64,000 bases of DNA from JAEKNW01 sp963677815 (lineage in GTDB: Bacteria > Cloacimonadota > Cloacimonadia > Cloacimonadales > JAFGVF01). Of this stretch, positions 35,501 through 43,242 are shown piece by piece. Made by a program: the position numbers and the translations under genes. The notes under the pieces are model-generated. The model saw nothing but the letters and a program-made list of their open reading frames with translations, was not told the DNA's origin and made no database searches. The stretch lies in the NCBI GenBank assembly GCA_963677815.1, contig OY782499.1, positions 1,860,001-1,924,000 on the forward strand, read 5' to 3'. Positions within the stretch are counted from its first letter, which is position 1, and each line of letters starts with the position of its first letter.

Positions 35501-35846
35501 TCTCTATAATGGTAATCTAAAAGGTAAACTAGAAAAGGGACAGTCTCGTGATGAAAACAATGATTATGAAATAATGGTTCTTAGTATGAATAATATCATT
35601 ACTGCGAATTTAGCTAAAAAGTATTTGCTTCAAATCAATACTGATATTATTTACACATGGGATCAGAGTGAAAACTCCTTTATCTATCTTGCTGAAAAGA
35701 GGCCAGGCTATTCTATGAAGTGGAATATTTCAGCAAAGTATAATTATAATCAATATATTACCTTAAATCTATCATATTTTGGAAACAAATATCCGAAGAA
35801 TAAAATGGAAAACAATTTAAATATCGAAATAAAGGCAGAATTTTAA
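32538..35846 (+). CDS. Large predicted outer-membrane beta-barrel protein
   Basis: A 1102-residue protein with a signal peptide (1-18, cleaving near SQG/QE). The first ~380 residues are repeated beta-sandwich-like modules: DYTIDYDTGLIKVISDKVRQEEQVKIEYK near 60-90 and again GIDYFIDYSEGSITFENIV near 310-330, each ending with an x-V-x-F/I-E-Y strand. GQGNY/GQGAY/GNGDY motifs repeat at about 410-470. The rest is typical barrel sequence with alternating aromatic residues, and the protein ends IEIKAEF, an aromatic C-terminal insertion signal. I recognise the type from FCB-group genomes but no named function. It starts five bases after the Nudix gene and ends one base before the TSUP gene, so it is in the operon. 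Confidence 0.8.
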   Translation: MKKCLFLIIILFASYSQGQEVKYWFSEYFSPQNEFHQLKKDKLIKNSEILSADSTYFTRDEDYTIDYDTGLIKVISDKVRQEEQVKIEYKVIPQDFLNSLYLYKIKLNQDSTYTVEKRQKKSVFLDNSKLLIKGSKTFALSFSENRDLDVNQSLYLKLSGEIASNLFVEAQLSDSNSPISTEGSSRELSSLDKVFISLFNDNFELSFGDLSHEISNTSYMNYLIQFEGLKLGVFESNNKIYSGPFQEQNSSWAALAVSKGKNGSYRFTCIEGKQGPYFIYISDSQDYVSIIANSEKVFLDGIKAERGIDYFIDYSEGSITFENIVTSETQVYVTFEYTDEKYRNNLYISSSQYRLTDFFNISLHAIHRQDDKDNPLEDIHTQEDIQSFKVAGDTTIFANGIYEVETGQGNYIAELNSQGETIYTYVGSQGQGNYNIYFSYLGPGQGAYIQNLPNQFEYVGQGNGDYQPVRKLTPPQSLSNYDLVVRLGLENIYLEMESLLTQHDKNTFSDKDDSDNQGNISKIALNYQEDNETWATKNIISYEYKSKNVSALSDLENPLELTYGGNETRYDSLASKSRQFLSSVNIKNYFKADVNYKEQDVDDYSQSNLFDTNLLFLEQAYSPEIEYRYTRKSVDYDIETIEKSKYLSNYFQTGKKLAFLQARFNLLNELDQESYSDYIKTGYKYKKYTYILNTLNLTKVNFSSSYWYDDKASLINDTWQDMSQSQTVSSNVLVSLSNTNTNIEYTFREIDGKKEDIEDNTYNKISINSTHTFFNNGLDVNYNYKINNLEFYPKVRELQYIGDGAGAYDSLGFYQDQGDFDWLYVNSGQPELSTELNLAFNTYLRLNRFIKSNFWKNITAEFRTIITEDSRTSEKVKLYLLNPEVLMNKNTTLYGRNNLYTSYAYTSDTKKFNYRLSLEWDKTLDNRYQNESKTRIRIIDNEIMLRRLNIGNLGNQITYREEDDTRYKQEIKEYSSTLKYQNTIWSNYLYNGNLKGKLEKGQSRDENNDYEIMVLSMNNIITANLAKKYLLQINTDIIYTWDQSENSFIYLAEKRPGYSMKWNISAKYNYNQYITLNLSYFGNKYPKNKMENNLNIEIKAEF

Positions 35847-35847
35847 T

Positions 35848-36621
35848 ATGGAAATGTTAAACGCTTATGGCATGGCAATTATCTTACCTGCAATATTCTT
35901 AGCAGGGCTTGTAGACTCAATGGCAGGAGGGGGAGGGTTAATCTCAATTCCAGCATATCTAGCAGCAGGTTTACCACCTCATTTTGCTCTAGGAAACAAT
36001 AAATTTTCTTCAGCAAATGGGACTATTTTTACTACAATTAGATATTTTAGAAACAACTTGATTGATACTAAAGTAGCCCTGTTTAGTGCTATTTTTGCTC
36101 TAATTGGCTCTTTCTTAGGAACTAAAACAGTTCTATATTTATCACCAGACTTTTTAAATCTTTTACTTATCATAGCTCTTCCTATAATCGCTACAATATT
36201 GATTACTAACAATAAACTGGGAAAAGTCAATAATTCTCATACTATGTCCATGAAGAAAAAAATATTAACTTCAATTATAGCTGGACTCTTAATCGGATTT
36301 TATGATGGTTTTTTTGGACCAGGAACTGGTGCTTTCTTAATTCTGGTATATACTTCTGTTCTAAGCTATGATTTTGTCGTTGCTAATGCTAATGCCAAAG
36401 TAGTTAATTTGGCCTCAAACCTAGCAGCAGTTATTACTTTTATTGCAAGTGGTAAAGTTAACTATGAAATTGCCATACCCGCTGCTATATGCGGTATTCT
36501 AGGCAATTTAACTGGTTCTCATCTTGTGATTAAAAAAGGTAACTCATTTATAAAACCAGTTTTTATCATGGTGTTAATTTTACTTTTGATCAAAGTCATT
36601 TGGGATCAATTCAGAACTTGA
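35848..36621 (+). CDS. TSUP (TauE/SafE) family permease
   Basis: A 257-residue membrane protein with about eight helices in two homologous halves. The first half has the family signature AGLVDSMAGGGGLISIPAYLAAGLPPHFALGNNK and the second half repeats it as GFYDGFFGPGTGAFLILVYTSVLSYDFVVANANAK. These are the two discontinuous substrate-site repeats of TSUP proteins, which export sulfite, sulfoacetate or related organosulfur anions; the YfcA-like subgroup is the closest by motif. Substrate not assignable. It is the last gene of the ybeY run, one base after the outer-membrane protein; a family D hairpin lies just downstream and might stop transcription, though it lacks a T run. Confidence 0.9.
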   Translation: MEMLNAYGMAIILPAIFLAGLVDSMAGGGGLISIPAYLAAGLPPHFALGNNKFSSANGTIFTTIRYFRNNLIDTKVALFSAIFALIGSFLGTKTVLYLSPDFLNLLLIIALPIIATILITNNKLGKVNNSHTMSMKKKILTSIIAGLLIGFYDGFFGPGTGAFLILVYTSVLSYDFVVANANAKVVNLASNLAAVITFIASGKVNYEIAIPAAICGILGNLTGSHLVIKKGNSFIKPVFIMVLILLLIKVIWDQFRT

Positions 36622-36641
36622 TTTTTTATTCTTTTTGCTTG

Positions 36642-36697
36642 TTGATTGTTACTATCTCTATAAGTTTCCAATGAATGATAGAGATAGTAACAATCAA
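36642..36697. repeat. Hairpin repeat family D, copy 3
   Basis: A perfect 20-bp stem, TTGATTGTTACTATCTCTAT (36642-36661) with ATAGAGATAGTAACAATCAA (36678-36697), and a 16-base loop with TTTCCAATGAA. Compared with copy 2 both stem arms changed together (TTACTTACTC to TTACTATCTC). Confidence 0.87.
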
Positions 36698-36843
36698 GGA
36701 AATAAGAGCTTTGTGATTTTCCTCAGATTTTAGACTAAAAACAAAAAAGAGGGCTCTCTCCAAATTAGATTGGGTTGATTTTATCGTGAAATTTGTTTTT
36801 ACTGAAAGGAGGAGGTGTTTACATCATCAAAAAAAATCAATAT

Positions 36844-36932
36844 GTTGTCGCCCTTCTAGGGCTGAGATAAATTTAGGTTTCATATTTACAGGGTCTAACG
36901 AACCCTGCCTATTAGATGGCATCCCTTCGGGA
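36844..36932. repeat. Nested element family C, right-half copy
   Basis: Follows the right half of the 23.6-23.8 kb element in the same order: TTGTCGCCC..CT.AGGGCT, an AT-rich stretch, TACAGGGTCT..CGAACCCTG, CCTATTA, then ATC(T/C)C..CGGGATT. The left half is missing. Confidence 0.7.
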
Positions 36933-36990
36933 TTAAACCAAAATAATGCAATAGATCTTTGAAAATAGCACTTTATTATTCTTGTGAGGG

Positions 36991-37006
36991 CGTAGCTTTA
37001 GCGAAG
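36991..37006. repeat. Short nested repeat family F, copy 1
   Basis: Core CGTAGCTTTAGCGAAG inside family A copy 3, bounded by GTGAG and CTCA that can pair. Confidence 0.65.
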
Positions 37007-37191
37007 ACTCATTGTAAAAGTAACTTACATAATTTTCAAGAACGTATATTATATGCAGACTATATTGAATCTCCCCCCCCTGTATCCCCCTTAAAGAAGG
37101 GGATTATAAGAGAAATTTATGGAATCACCCCCTGTATCACCCTCAAAAGAGAGGATTTTGCTAGAAGAATCTGCAGTCTTCACATGTGATA

Positions 37192-37207
37192 CGTAGCTTT
37201 AGCGAAG
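37192..37207. repeat. Short nested repeat family F, copy 2
   Basis: Core CGTAGCTTTAGCGAAG flanked by GTGATA and TATTA(C), with GC-TTTA-GC at the tip of a small hairpin. The same insert at the same site is present in family A copy 4 (63.66 kb). Confidence 0.65.
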
Positions 37208-37241
37208 TATTACTAAAGTTTTACTGCACAATTTGGTTAAA

Positions 37242-37639
37242 ATGCACTATTCTTCCAGCTAAAAAGTAGCCCAGGCTGTTGCCCCCCTTATATGCAAAAT
37301 GTAATTGCAAATTAGTATTCTACATACAAAAGCAGTAAGTTTACAAACTCACTATTTATTTATATTTAACTGCAAGAAGCTCAGCTAGGAAACTAGATAA
37401 CAATAGTTTATCAAACTTATAGTATTTATGTCTACGAAAAGTTAAGTAATACTGAAGATTTTAATTAATTTTTTATAGACAGTTTTACCTTCTTACAAAT
37501 AATTTGTCCTAATAAGATATCTTTAGTTTTGAAACAGATAGTTCAATATATTTGGATGTGTCTCAGCTAACAGAGGTTAATAAAGCAGATTCTTCTGCTA
37601 AAGTCTAAGTATAAAAAATATGAAGTTAAGAGAGGTAAT
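37242..37639. other. Intergenic DNA upstream of the ATP-grasp gene
   Basis: About 400 bases of AT-rich sequence between the family A copy and the ATP-grasp gene. I see no open frame of note, no recognisable RNA and no convincing promoter; AGAGAGG before the ATG at 37640 is a weak ribosome site. Confidence 0.45.
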
Positions 37640-38683
37640 ATGATAAACAAAATAAAAGAGCTTAATTACAAAAGAAAGATTAAACGCAACTATAATAAAA
37701 AAATAACTCAATTCTCTTTTAAGAGAGATCTTGTCTTTGAAGAAGAGTGTGTAAGATATTTTGCTGGTTTAGGTATTGATATCAATCTAAAGAAATACTT
37801 TAGCCTTTATTATTATTTTACTAAAAATAGAGACATCCACTACATACCCGAGGATATCTTCTACAAGTCGATACTTACTACCTTAAATGATAGAAGACTT
37901 AATTTAGCTTATAGTGATAAGGGAGCATATCATCGACTAGTAGCTCCTGATTTTTTGATTCCCAATCTTGCTATCTTTAGTAATGGAGCATTTATTCATA
38001 AAGAGAGTGATGAGAAAATCAGAACTGTTTTAAAAAAACAAGGACTTATTTTTAAACCATCAGTCGGATCTAGTAAGGGTATAGGCATCAGCTTTGCAAA
38101 TAATTTTTCTGAGTATGAAAATCTTTTAGTTTTATATCAACAAAGTTATTTAAATTTTGTTATTCAAGAAGTTGTTTCTCAACATGAATTTACCGCACAA
38201 TTCAATAAGACATCATTAAATACCATAAGGTGTTTTGTCTATAAATCTCCTTATACTGGTAAAGCCCACGTATTAAACTCCGCTTTTAAGGTTGGCAAAC
38301 AGAATTCTCGAGTTGATAACCACGCCTCTGGTGGAACAGTCATTGGAATTAAACAAGGAATCTTAGGCAAGTTTTCCATAGATAAGCATGGAAAAAAGTC
38401 GGACTCAATTAATAGTATTGATTTGAAAAATAATGAATACTCTTTTCCCTGCTGGAATAAAATTATTGAGGTAGCTGAGAATTCCACTGCCAATTTTAAT
38501 CATGCTACTTTTCTAGGACTGGATATTTGTTTATTAAAAGACAATATTATCAAGGTTGTTGAATTCAATCTTCAAAAGATTGATATTAACATTCATCAAA
38601 TCACCAATGGTCCAATTTTTGGAAAATACACCGAAGAAATTCTAACCTTAGTTAAGCAAAGAAATAAAAAAGTCAAGTTTTAA
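37640..38683 (+). CDS. Sugar-transfer-associated ATP-grasp family protein
   Basis: A 347-residue ATP-grasp protein. FKPSVGSSKGIGI (about 137-149) is the ATP-binding glycine-rich loop, FVIQEVVSQHEF is the hinge/nucleotide segment, LNTIRCFVYKSPYTGKAHVLNSAFKVG (about 193-219) is typical of the sugar-transfer-associated ATP-grasp family (PF14397), SRVDNHASGGTVIGI follows, and GLDICLLKDNIIKVVEFNLQ carries the acidic and Asn metal ligands. The N-terminus is basic and might dock to membrane or glycan. Such proteins occur in exopolysaccharide and LPS loci and probably join a carboxylate to an amino or hydroxyl group on a glycan. It stands alone between two repeat-rich gaps; another ATP-grasp protein lies in the envelope operon at 52157. 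Confidence 0.83.
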   Translation: MINKIKELNYKRKIKRNYNKKITQFSFKRDLVFEEECVRYFAGLGIDINLKKYFSLYYYFTKNRDIHYIPEDIFYKSILTTLNDRRLNLAYSDKGAYHRLVAPDFLIPNLAIFSNGAFIHKESDEKIRTVLKKQGLIFKPSVGSSKGIGISFANNFSEYENLLVLYQQSYLNFVIQEVVSQHEFTAQFNKTSLNTIRCFVYKSPYTGKAHVLNSAFKVGKQNSRVDNHASGGTVIGIKQGILGKFSIDKHGKKSDSINSIDLKNNEYSFPCWNKIIEVAENSTANFNHATFLGLDICLLKDNIIKVVEFNLQKIDINIHQITNGPIFGKYTEEILTLVKQRNKKVKF

Positions 38684-38938
38684 AGAGCCATGCCAATGTA
38701 TCTTCGAATATTTTTTCCAGATGACATAGAGTGTCCTAAGAAAACCTAGCTTATCAGTATTTGTCAGGTGTAACAAGTTTATAGTCCGAGCAGGTATGTA
38801 AATTGCAGAAAAGACAAGTATAGATATTATAACTAAAAAGTAACATCAGTTTATCCCTAGTTCTGACAGCATGATTTCCATATTGCACGGATTGAATATA
38901 CTTTTATGCCCTTTAAACTTTCACACATTAAACTCTTA
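38684..38938. other. Intergenic DNA before MITE copy 2
   Basis: No gene, no repeat family member and no hairpin terminator could be identified here; the 8-bp target duplication AACTCTTA (38931-38938) marks its right edge. Confidence 0.45.
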
Positions 38939-39284
38939 GAGACTGTTCAATTTAAACAATTGAAAGATAGCATGTACTCGTGCTAACTAAAGCAATTCAT
39001 GCACATTTTTAAGTTTATAGCTAAGTTTTTCAAATTGACTTATAAATACATTCTTTTCTAAATTTCGGGTATTGAAATATATCTGCATCTCTCCGAGATT
39101 TTTATGAATTTACTCACTGCAACTTGAAAAAAGATGTGTCTTATCGGAAATCCAATCCAATGTAGGGTATATGTTACTAATCATAATTTTTCATCAAAGT
39201 CAAGAAAAGGTAAATATGTGCAATATTATCGACATGTTTAAAGATAAGCTATTAGAAATAGTAACTTGAGGATTGACCAGTATC
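38939..39284. mobile_element. MITE-like element family B, copy 2 (346 bp)
   Basis: Starts GAGACTGTTCAATTT and ends GATTGACCAGTATC, and is flanked by AACTCTTA on both sides (38931-38938 and 39285-39292), an 8-bp target duplication. The body aligns along its length with the outer parts of the 23.4-24.0 kb element, for example GATAGCATGTACT(T/C)GTGCTA and GATGTGT(A/C)TTATCGGAAATC, but it lacks the nested family C insert. The right terminal repeat has decayed at two positions. No coding capacity. Confidence 0.87.
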
Positions 39285-39463
39285 AACTCTTAACATATGT
39301 CGTCAATGCAAAATGCAATTGACGGAAGTTTTCTTCTTTACTTTTAACAGAATAACTTCGGGGTTAAAAGTGAATTACATTACTTAAATACAAACATATT
39401 TGTTAATCTTTTACGACAATATTTATGATGTTACCCACTCTATTTTGGAGAGAGCAAAAAAGA

Positions 39464-39484
39464 GAGACGTATTCAATACGTCTC
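39464..39484 (-). terminator. Terminator of the C25-like peptidase gene
   Basis: On the minus strand GAGACGTAT-TGA-ATACGTCTC is followed by TCTTTTTT; a perfect 9-bp stem about 25 bases after the stop codon at 39509. Confidence 0.8.
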
Positions 39485-39508
39485 TACAATATTTCAAGGC
39501 AGATGATA

Positions 39509-42500
39509 CTATTTCATTAATATCATTTTTCTTGTATGAGTTTGATTTTCAGTTTTCAATTTGTAGTAATAAACACCGCTAGCCACAGCTTGTTCAGAGC
39601 TATTTGTACCATCCCAGACAAGTGAGTGAGTTCCAGCCTCAACAGGTCCATTTACAAGATTTTTAACTAATTGACCTTTAACATTATAAATGTTAAGTTC
39701 AACTTGTTTACTATTCTCTTTTAGAGCGAAAGTAATATTAGTTTCTGGATTAAATGGGTTTGGATAATTTTGAAGTAAGTAAGAAAGAGCACTTACTGCA
39801 TTATTATCATTACTAACAAAAGTATCTGGTGGTGTTTTAGTGAATCTGATAGCAAAATTAGAAGTAATTTCTTGGGCAGATTCAGGGTACATATCTGCAT
39901 AAGTATATTGAAGACCATCATTTCTTTCACCATTCATGATACCTACTGTTGAGAAGTTACTTACTACAGAAGGATTTGAGTAAGTATGATATTGGAAGAT
40001 AATATCTCCATCTTCATCAGGTAATGGTTCTAAGATTACTTGGAATTTCTGTAAATCAGCATCAGCAAATTCATCAATAGTAGATTGAGAATAAGTGTCA
40101 TTCCATTCAATAATGAATCTATTATTTGCTTGATCATGATAGGTAGAAATACGCATATCTGCAAAGACATTTTGCTCTGTTTGAAGTCCTTTTAAGTCAT
40201 CCCAGTTAGGGCAAACTTGGTATTTAGGTCCCCAAGCAGAAGGAATTGCAGAGTTTGTGAAGTTAACATACCAAGTAGAACCGAAACTCATCCAGCCATT
40301 AGAACATAGGGTAATTTGATCGAAATCTTGACCATAATATCTAAAGGTGAAAGGTAAGTCAGTTACAAAGGAATCATCATCTTCAACGATTTGAACACTA
40401 CCCGCTCCACCTTCGTTTGGATCTATATCCATCCATTGGTAAGTTGGACTTGAAGAATAAGCTGAGTCATTTGAACCATAAGCATAGTAGCCGTAAGTGT
40501 CAGGACCAGTAGGATGACTTGTTTCAACACCACTAATAGGAATGATAACAAATTTTGTAACTGAATAGCCAGAAACTGATTCTGTAAAGTCAAATCTAAA
40601 TGGAACATGAGCTCCAGGAGTAGCAAGAGCATCAAGTTGTGGTGAGAAGCTTACAGTAGTTGTATTGTTAATATCAGCTGAATCATAAGCAAGATTGATA
40701 GATGGATTAGTAACACCACTATGAAGGGCAGTAATATTGACATTACCTGATGCTAAGTTAACTGGGCCAACATTTCGGAAAGTAACTTGTATCTCATTTG
40801 CTTGACCAGGTATAATTTCTCCATTATGAAGTATGTAAGAAGGGTTAGCTCCAGTTAAGGCAATATTGAACTTCTCAGTATTACCTGAAGGACTAAGAGC
40901 CAGCTCAAAAGTAATTACATCACCAATCTCAGCTTGGTCAGAAACATCTATAGAGAATGTGAGGTTAGCTTGAGAATCTGCAGCCATATCACCAACAGTT
41001 TGGTCTGAATTAGAAATAGTAATGTTTGGATTTGCAGTTGATAAGCTTGCTTGTACATTACTATAATCATTGCCGTGATTATGTAGTTGGATATCTATAT
41101 TACTTGTATATCCAGCTTGCAAATAACCATCAACATCAACATCAGAAATAGCTATATTACTATTCTCTGTGATAGGAATACTTGTTCTAAAAGGTTTGAA
41201 ATTGGCTTTTGAAACAGTTAAATGTAATTCATCGCCATCAGCCTCAGTATTAATAGGTATAAGAGCAGAACCATCAACAACTCTATTATATGTATAATTA
41301 ACCTCATCTTTTGTAGAAGTAACAATCGCATTGTTTAATTCTTCTGGGAATGAAAGTTCCATATATGAGGTACCTCTATCTAAAGAAGCTGGAATGCCAG
41401 TAATATCCATAGCTGATGGAACTTTAACCCACATCTTTAAAGAAGGGTCACTTAACATATTATATACATGGAAGTAGAATTGAACATATCCACCATCTTC
41501 TCTGTCTAGAGGATAGTTATTATAAAGCTCAATCTTTCCATCTAAGACAGTAGAACCAAAGATTCTAGTTCCATTATCTAAAAGGCTTGAAAAAATACCA
41601 GTTGAAATTGCGTTATTAAATTTTGTCTTAGTATGTAAATCTGAAGGACCTACAAAAGCAATTGCACCTTTAGGGTTTGTTACTGAGCCCATTCTCATCC
41701 AAAATTCACCAAATGATGGATTTACTGAATTAGCAAAGTCGCCAGTATTACATACAATAGAATAAACTACAGGGAGTTTATTTACATTATTTACTGTACC
41801 TAAATCACCCATGTGGAAGAGAGGATAGTGCCAACCATTAGCATCACCCCAACCACGATAAGAAATATATTGAACACCACTAGTAATTGAAGATGATATT
41901 GAATTTGTACCAGGATATGTTGGTGGATAATAAACAGTATCAACTTGAGCGAAACCATTTTCTAAGAATCTCTCACGTACCCAGCGAGACATTCTAACAG
42001 GAGTTGAAGGCTGTAAATTATTTTCTGCATGGTTTCCTGCAACAACAAGAGCTTTAGTCATCCAATCATTATCAGCACCAGGTTCGATATTTGGGTCTCT
42101 TTCATAAACAATAGTTTTGTTAGTTTGAATTGCCAAACTTAGAGGGTCTCCTATGGAGAATCTACCAATTAGAGCTTCTGGAAAATAATCATCATCATCA
42201 CCTTCTAAAAGTGTGTAGAAGTTGTCATCTGCATCATTCTCAGTACCATCAGGAGATATAAACATATTAGTAGGAATTACTAAAGTTCCAGAAGTATCAC
42301 CAGCCAAAATAATATAATCAGGCTTATGAATCTCATAATAGGCAGCAATATTCTGCTTTACCACAGAGGCAGAAGTCCAAGATGGGTCTTTCAACATAGT
42401 TCCTACTTGAAAACCAAGAGATTTTTTCCAATCAACAAATATTCCAAGAAAAGCTTCTAAAGCTTCTGAAGGGTAAACAATCAATAGTTTAGGACGAGAA

Positions 42501-42991
42501 TAAGGTAGATTTGCTAGATATGAATCGTTGAAGTTAAAGGCTAACTTCTGATAAGCACTAACAAAGGCTTGTGAAATAGCAGTTGGATTATCAACTGTAT
42601 TAGTAGCTCTAAGTTCAAAATCAACAGAATCCAAAACTTGTCTTCCATTTCTAACATTATTACTAACATTAATATCTACTGTAAATCCATGCATTTCACG
42701 CATTTGGAAAGTTTTAGATATACTAACAATATCTTGGTTAAAATCTCTAGTTGATTCGATTATATTACCATTTTCATCGTAAGTAACTAAGAGGGCAGAG
42801 TTGATATGGAGCTCAGCCTCAGTTGCTGGTAGGGCAAATGTTCTTGAGACGATTTCTGGTAAATTATCAGATCTGTTAAGTTGATAGGAATAGTTAACAC
42901 TATTTCCATATGTGGTGGCTTGCTCATTATCTAATGCAAATACATTGATAAATAGCATTAGGCCTATAAGCGTGTAAAAAAACTTCTTCAT
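39509..42991 (-). CDS. C25 (gingipain-like) peptidase-family surface protein with sorting domain
   Basis: An 1160-residue secreted protein: signal peptide (1-20), a propeptide-like region (about 20-165), a C25 catalytic domain (about 167-525), Ig-like repeats (about 535-840), a beta-rich nidogen-like domain with WGPKYQVCPNWDDL (about 850-1060) and the FlgD-like sorting domain (about 1072-1160). In C25 the nucleophile Cys is kept (Cys414 in SIVCNTGDF), and PKGAIAFVGPSDLHTKTKFNNAI is typical. The canonical catalytic His of GHG is replaced: the sequence is YRGWGDANGWH, with Trp381 at the His place and His388 seven residues on. It may use another His or be inactive. GGAGGAAAC precedes the ATG. 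Divergent from the adhesin gene at 43243. Confidence 0.9.
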   Translation of the reverse strand: MKKFFYTLIGLMLFINVFALDNEQATTYGNSVNYSYQLNRSDNLPEIVSRTFALPATEAELHINSALLVTYDENGNIIESTRDFNQDIVSISKTFQMREMHGFTVDINVSNNVRNGRQVLDSVDFELRATNTVDNPTAISQAFVSAYQKLAFNFNDSYLANLPYSRPKLLIVYPSEALEAFLGIFVDWKKSLGFQVGTMLKDPSWTSASVVKQNIAAYYEIHKPDYIILAGDTSGTLVIPTNMFISPDGTENDADDNFYTLLEGDDDDYFPEALIGRFSIGDPLSLAIQTNKTIVYERDPNIEPGADNDWMTKALVVAGNHAENNLQPSTPVRMSRWVRERFLENGFAQVDTVYYPPTYPGTNSISSSITSGVQYISYRGWGDANGWHYPLFHMGDLGTVNNVNKLPVVYSIVCNTGDFANSVNPSFGEFWMRMGSVTNPKGAIAFVGPSDLHTKTKFNNAISTGIFSSLLDNGTRIFGSTVLDGKIELYNNYPLDREDGGYVQFYFHVYNMLSDPSLKMWVKVPSAMDITGIPASLDRGTSYMELSFPEELNNAIVTSTKDEVNYTYNRVVDGSALIPINTEADGDELHLTVSKANFKPFRTSIPITENSNIAISDVDVDGYLQAGYTSNIDIQLHNHGNDYSNVQASLSTANPNITISNSDQTVGDMAADSQANLTFSIDVSDQAEIGDVITFELALSPSGNTEKFNIALTGANPSYILHNGEIIPGQANEIQVTFRNVGPVNLASGNVNITALHSGVTNPSINLAYDSADINNTTTVSFSPQLDALATPGAHVPFRFDFTESVSGYSVTKFVIIPISGVETSHPTGPDTYGYYAYGSNDSAYSSSPTYQWMDIDPNEGGAGSVQIVEDDDSFVTDLPFTFRYYGQDFDQITLCSNGWMSFGSTWYVNFTNSAIPSAWGPKYQVCPNWDDLKGLQTEQNVFADMRISTYHDQANNRFIIEWNDTYSQSTIDEFADADLQKFQVILEPLPDEDGDIIFQYHTYSNPSVVSNFSTVGIMNGERNDGLQYTYADMYPESAQEITSNFAIRFTKTPPDTFVSNDNNAVSALSYLLQNYPNPFNPETNITFALKENSKQVELNIYNVKGQLVKNLVNGPVEAGTHSLVWDGTNSSEQAVASGVYYYKLKTENQTHTRKMILMK

Positions 42992-43242
42992 TATGTTTCC
43001 TCCAGATTAATTTAAAATTTATTTAAGTTACAAACACTATATATTAAAAAATATCAAAATTAAAAGACTAACTATATACAGAGATATGCAATTTATATTC
43101 CTTTGGCTTTCTTATCTTTGATATCAAGGAAAAAACAACAAAAAAATATAAGAATTGGAATAAAAAATGTATGTTAATAAGGCACATGCCCATTTATTTT
43201 TAAAAAGAAAATAGATAACAACACACGATTAAGGAGATAATT

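Larger units (their letters stand above)
36935..37241. repeat. Palindromic repeat family A, copy 3, with insertions
   Basis: Left end AAACCAAAATAATGCAATAGATC and right end TTTTACTGCACAATTTGGTT match the other copies, but the copy is 307 bp because it holds two short family F inserts (cores at 36991-37006 and 37192-37207) and a C-rich segment (about 37070-37155) with two CCCCCTGTATC(A/C)CCC repeats. An apparent 76-codon frame across it is an accident of the repeats. Confidence 0.8.

Noticed and set aside
36959..37189. Open frame of 76 codons in the repeat mosaic
   Set aside because: It runs through family A, two family F inserts and a C-rich segment; no ribosome site, and its sequence is explained by the repeats.
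39400..39582. 60-codon frame upstream of and overlapping the C25 gene end
   Set aside because: It crosses the terminator hairpin of the minus-strand gene and overlaps its coding end; no ribosome site.
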